A model generated the notes under the pieces. That model ran no database searches. It saw only the letters and a list, made by a program, of their open reading frames with translations, and was not told where the DNA came from. DNA of 16,965 nucleotides, from positions 1 to 16,965 of the forward strand of contig DDXV01000067.1 of assembly GCA_002347815.1 (NCBI GenBank). The letters are read 5' to 3'. Origin of the DNA: Syntrophaceae bacterium UBA2251 (lineage in GTDB: Bacteria > Desulfobacterota > Syntrophia > Syntrophales > UBA2251). The position numbers were made by a program, and so were the translations under genes. This document shows, in pieces, positions 14,664 through 16,965 of this stretch. Within the stretch, counting starts at the first letter, position 1. Each line of letters starts with the position of its first letter.

Positions 14664-15244
14664 ATGAGGCCTGCCGTGCCTGGATTCCGTCCGTTCCTGA
14701 AGGGCGTCCGACATATCCTGCTCGCCCTCGCGATCCTTCAGCTCGCCGCCCTGGGCGGCGTCGCGGCGGGGGAGCGCAAGACGGACGGGATCGGGCGCCT
14801 CGCCCAAGCCGCCGAAAATGCCGCCCCGCAGGTCCCCGGGGAGACCCTCGATGTCCGTGTCGAAGGGGAGCGCATCTCCCTCACAGCGCGCGGGGCCGAC
14901 ATCCGGGACATACTCGCGGCCGTCCGGGACAGGACCGGCGTCGCCATTGCGATGGACGGCGACATCCGCGGGCGGATCGACCTCACCCTGTCCCGGGTTT
15001 CGCTCGACGAGCTGCTCCGCCGCCTCTGCCGCAACCGCGCCATCGAATACGCCTACGATCCGGAACGCAAGGCCTACCGCATCGTCCGGGCCGTTCTGCC
15101 GGCCTCGGGTCCCGCAGGCGTCGCCGCGCCGGGTCCGGCCGCGGGAAACAGCCCCCCTCCCCCGCCGGCATCGGCGGATAGCCTTGCGGCCCGTGGAGCG
15201 GGCGACCCCGCGTCCGAGAGGGCGCCCTCCGTCGCCGCGCGCCC
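14664..15244 (+). CDS. STN-domain N-terminal part of a secreted subtilase (frameshifted)
   Basis: About 193 residues. A basic N-terminus and hydrophobic stretch (HILLALAILQLAALGGVAAG, about 17-36) make a signal peptide or anchor. About 60-143 form an STN-like domain, as found at the N-termini of secretins and TonB receptors: LDVRVEGERISLTARGADIR, DILAAVRDRTGVAIAMDGD, VSLDELLRRLCRN, IEYAYDPERKAYRIVRA. A Pro/Ala/Ser-rich linker leads to ARP at 15244, where one C is missing from the run CCC (15242-15244). Restoring it gives ARPVLPPGGTDEAP in the subtilase frame. Without it the frame ends at 15395. GGAGG lies 14 nt before the ATG, rather far; an ATG at 14659 ends after two codons. No strong promoter is visible in 14557-14663. 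Confidence 0.72.
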
Positions 15245-16797
15245 GTCCTGCCGCCCGGCGGTACGGACGAGGCGCCGCGCGACAGCCGGGGGCGCCTCCT
15301 GTACAAGCCCCGTGAAATCCTCGTCAAGTTCCGGCCGGAGGCCGAGGCGGGGGAGATCCGCGCCTTGCATGCAAAACTGGGCGGCACGGTCCTGAAAACC
15401 CTTCCGTCGGCGCGCCTGCAGCGGATCAGGGTCGCCGACCGGATGAGCGAAGCGGAGGCCCTCTCCCGGTACCGGGCGTCGGGCCTGACCGAGATCGCCG
15501 AGCGCCACGCCCTGAGGTATCCCGAGACGGGTCCGGACCCGATCCTCCCGAACGATCCCGACTTCCCCAAGCAGTGGGGCCTCCACAACACGGGACAAAA
15601 CGTCAATGGAACACCCGGCGTCGCGGACGCCGACATGGACGCCCCGGAGGCCTGGAACCTGCCGCCGGGCGCGGGCGAGGTCGTCATCGCCGTCATCGAC
15701 ACGGGCGTGGATTACACCCATCCCGACCTGGCCGGCCGGATCTGGAGCAATCCTGTGGAGATTCCCGGCAACGAATTCGACGATGACCACAACAGCTTTG
15801 ACGGTAACGCTCTCATCGATGATGTCCGGGGATGGGATTTCGCCGACGACGATAACGATCCCATGGACAGACTCGTCTCCTCGACCGATCCCTATTACGG
15901 TCACGGCACGCACGTCGCCGGGATCATCGGCGCCCGGGGCGACAACGGCGCGGGGATCGCCGGGGTCTTCTGGAATGCGAAGATCATGGCCCTCAAGGCC
16001 CAGCCCGATGGTGGAAACGCGATGGAGGACTGCGACATCATCGCCGCCCTCCACTACGCCGCTACGATGGGCGCACGGATCGTCAACTGCAGCTTCGGCG
16101 GGGATACGGCGTCTCTTTCCGAATACGAGGCCTTCAAGGCGTTAAGGCAGGCGGGCGTCCTGGTGGTCGCGGCAGCGGGCAATAACGGCGTCAACCTCGA
16201 CGACGCGCAATCGACCAAGACCTACCCCGCCTACTACGCCCGTCATGACGATGATGCCACGCGCCCCGCCCTCGACAACATCATCGCCGTGGCGGCCGGC
16301 GATCAGAACGACGGCCTGAGCGCCATCTCCAATTACGGCCGAACGAGCGTCGATCTGATGGCGCCCGGGGTCATCATCTACAGCACCCTGCCAGGGAACA
16401 GCTACGGCTACAAGACCGGCACCTCGATGGCGACGCCGCACACGTGGCGGGGATCGCCGGCCTGCTCCTCGCCCGCGATCCGACGCTCACCTATGCCCAG
16501 CTCAAGGCTGCCATCCTGAGCACGGTCGATCCGGTCGCCTCGGTCGCAACGAAGCTTGTCACAGGCGGACGCGCCAACGCCCATGCCGCCCGCGCCACGA
16601 TCCCCTCCCTCTCCGGCGACATCACGGGCGACGGCCTCCTGAACCTGGCCGATGCCTTGGCCGGCCTGCGACAGATGGCGGGCTTCCCGTCGGAGCGCTT
16701 CAAGAACCCCGACATGGGCGCCCTCATCGGCGGCAACAGTGAAATCGGCCTGGCAGAGGTTCTTTTCATTCTCCAATCCGTCGCCGGCTTCCGCTGA
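15245..16797 (+). CDS. S8 subtilisin-like serine protease with EF-hand-like tail (continuation, with a 2-bp insertion)
   Basis: Repaired, the whole gene 14664-16797 encodes 710 residues. A fervidolysin-like propeptide (YKPREILVKFRPEAEAGEIR) leads to the S8 domain. The catalytic Asp is in AVIDTGVDYTHPDLA (codon 15698), the His in YGHGTHVAGI (15902), the oxyanion Asn in VVAAAGNNG, and the Ser in GTSMATPH (16424). At 16439-16443 the text reads CACAC where the family sequence PHVAG needs CAC; two extra bases throw the rest out of frame, which resumes as VAGIAGLLLARDPTLTYAQL. The protein ends with a Ca-loop pattern DITGDGLLNLAD, helix ALAGLRQMAGF, a weaker second loop and AEVLFILQSVAGFR. It would be an exported protease, anchored or processed through that tail (inference). 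All catalytic residues are present, so only the indels cast doubt on activity. Confidence 0.85.
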
Positions 16798-16965
16798 CGG
16801 GTGAGCCCCGCAGCAAAAGCTTCCACAGGAGGTCCCTCCTGGCACCGGGGTCTGGATAAGGGCAAGGCCGTTGAACGGGAGGCCCCGTTGCTGGGGCTGA
16901 AGGCAAGCTGTCCGGTCAACGGAATGCGCCCCGCCGGCACACCCCCCCCCCCCCAAAAAAAAAAA
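16798..16965. other. Non-coding end of contig with poly-C/poly-A tail
   Basis: After the subtilase stop there is no credible gene. CAGGAG/CTCCTG (16826-16831 with 16836-16841) and GCCCC/GGGGC (16882-16886 with 16893-16897) form short stems without T-runs; they may serve as a weak terminator. The last 24 bases are 13 C (16942-16954) followed by 11 A (16955-16965), which is unlike the rest of the sequence and suggests low-quality read ends. Confidence 0.7.

Noticed and set aside
1..16965. CRISPR arrays, tRNA or rRNA genes, insertion sequences
   Set aside because: No regularly spaced repeats, no tRNA-like cloverleaf, no rRNA core sequence and no transposase motif were seen by eye on either strand.

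Overview
The window is GC-rich (about two thirds G+C). It reads as a piece of a Gram-negative bacterial chromosome, probably from a deltaproteobacterium in the broad sense (Desulfobacterota, Syntrophales/Geobacter-like). That guess rests on the deltaproteobacterial type of GspN, on secreted proteins that share an EF-hand/dockerin-like C-terminal tail, and on TTGACA-17-TATGCT promoters. The genus cannot be fixed from sequence alone. The contig ends in a run of 13 C followed by 11 A, which looks like an end-of-assembly artefact.

Layout. (1) 26-2917 (+): an hsp20 - lon proteostasis operon with an 8-nt overlap, a sigma70-like promoter and a hairpin in the leader. (2) 2918-3050: a cluster of hairpins between convergent genes, including a repeated GGAATC/GATTCC element. 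(3) 3051-4893 (-): a large gene for a membrane-anchored alpha/beta hydrolase fused to a polytopic membrane domain, broken once in a run of six G. (4) 4986-about 5380 (-): only the C-terminal end of a LarA-like (nickel lactate racemase family) gene. It runs head-on into (5) about 5369-6643 (+), a 5'-truncated gene for an FN3 plus seven-bladed YVTN-type beta-propeller protein. Two truncated genes meeting at one point mean a rearrangement or an assembly chimera. (6) 6869-9966 (+): a type II secretion block in the order gspF-gspG-gspH-gspN, with no gspE and no gspI-M. (7) 10093-13275 (-): an orphan 3' fragment of an EF-hand-like tail, a small secreted RHS-repeat protein ending in the same kind of tail, and a large secreted RHS-repeat protein with an unrecognised C-terminal tip. 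(8) 13276-13665: a divergent promoter region with two good sigma70 promoters. (9) 13666-14556 (+): a periplasmic PpiC/SurA-like peptidyl-prolyl isomerase. (10) 14664-16797 (+): a secreted protein with an N-terminal STN (secretin/TonB short) domain, an S8 subtilase domain and an EF-hand-like tail, broken by two small indels.

How the genes may work together (inference). The right two thirds looks like an export and cell-surface neighbourhood: type II secretion inner-membrane and pseudopilin parts, a periplasmic foldase, and at least three exported proteins. Three loci share one C-terminal helix-loop module with Ca-binding-like loops, which could be an anchoring, folding or sorting tag. Four exported-type genes or gene halves carry small indels, three of them in G/C homopolymers, while lon, hsp20, gspFGHN and ppiC are intact. 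Either the sequence has homopolymer errors or the accessory genes are decaying. The most interesting candidates are the STN-subtilase fusion, the shared tail, and the RHS protein with its unknown tip.
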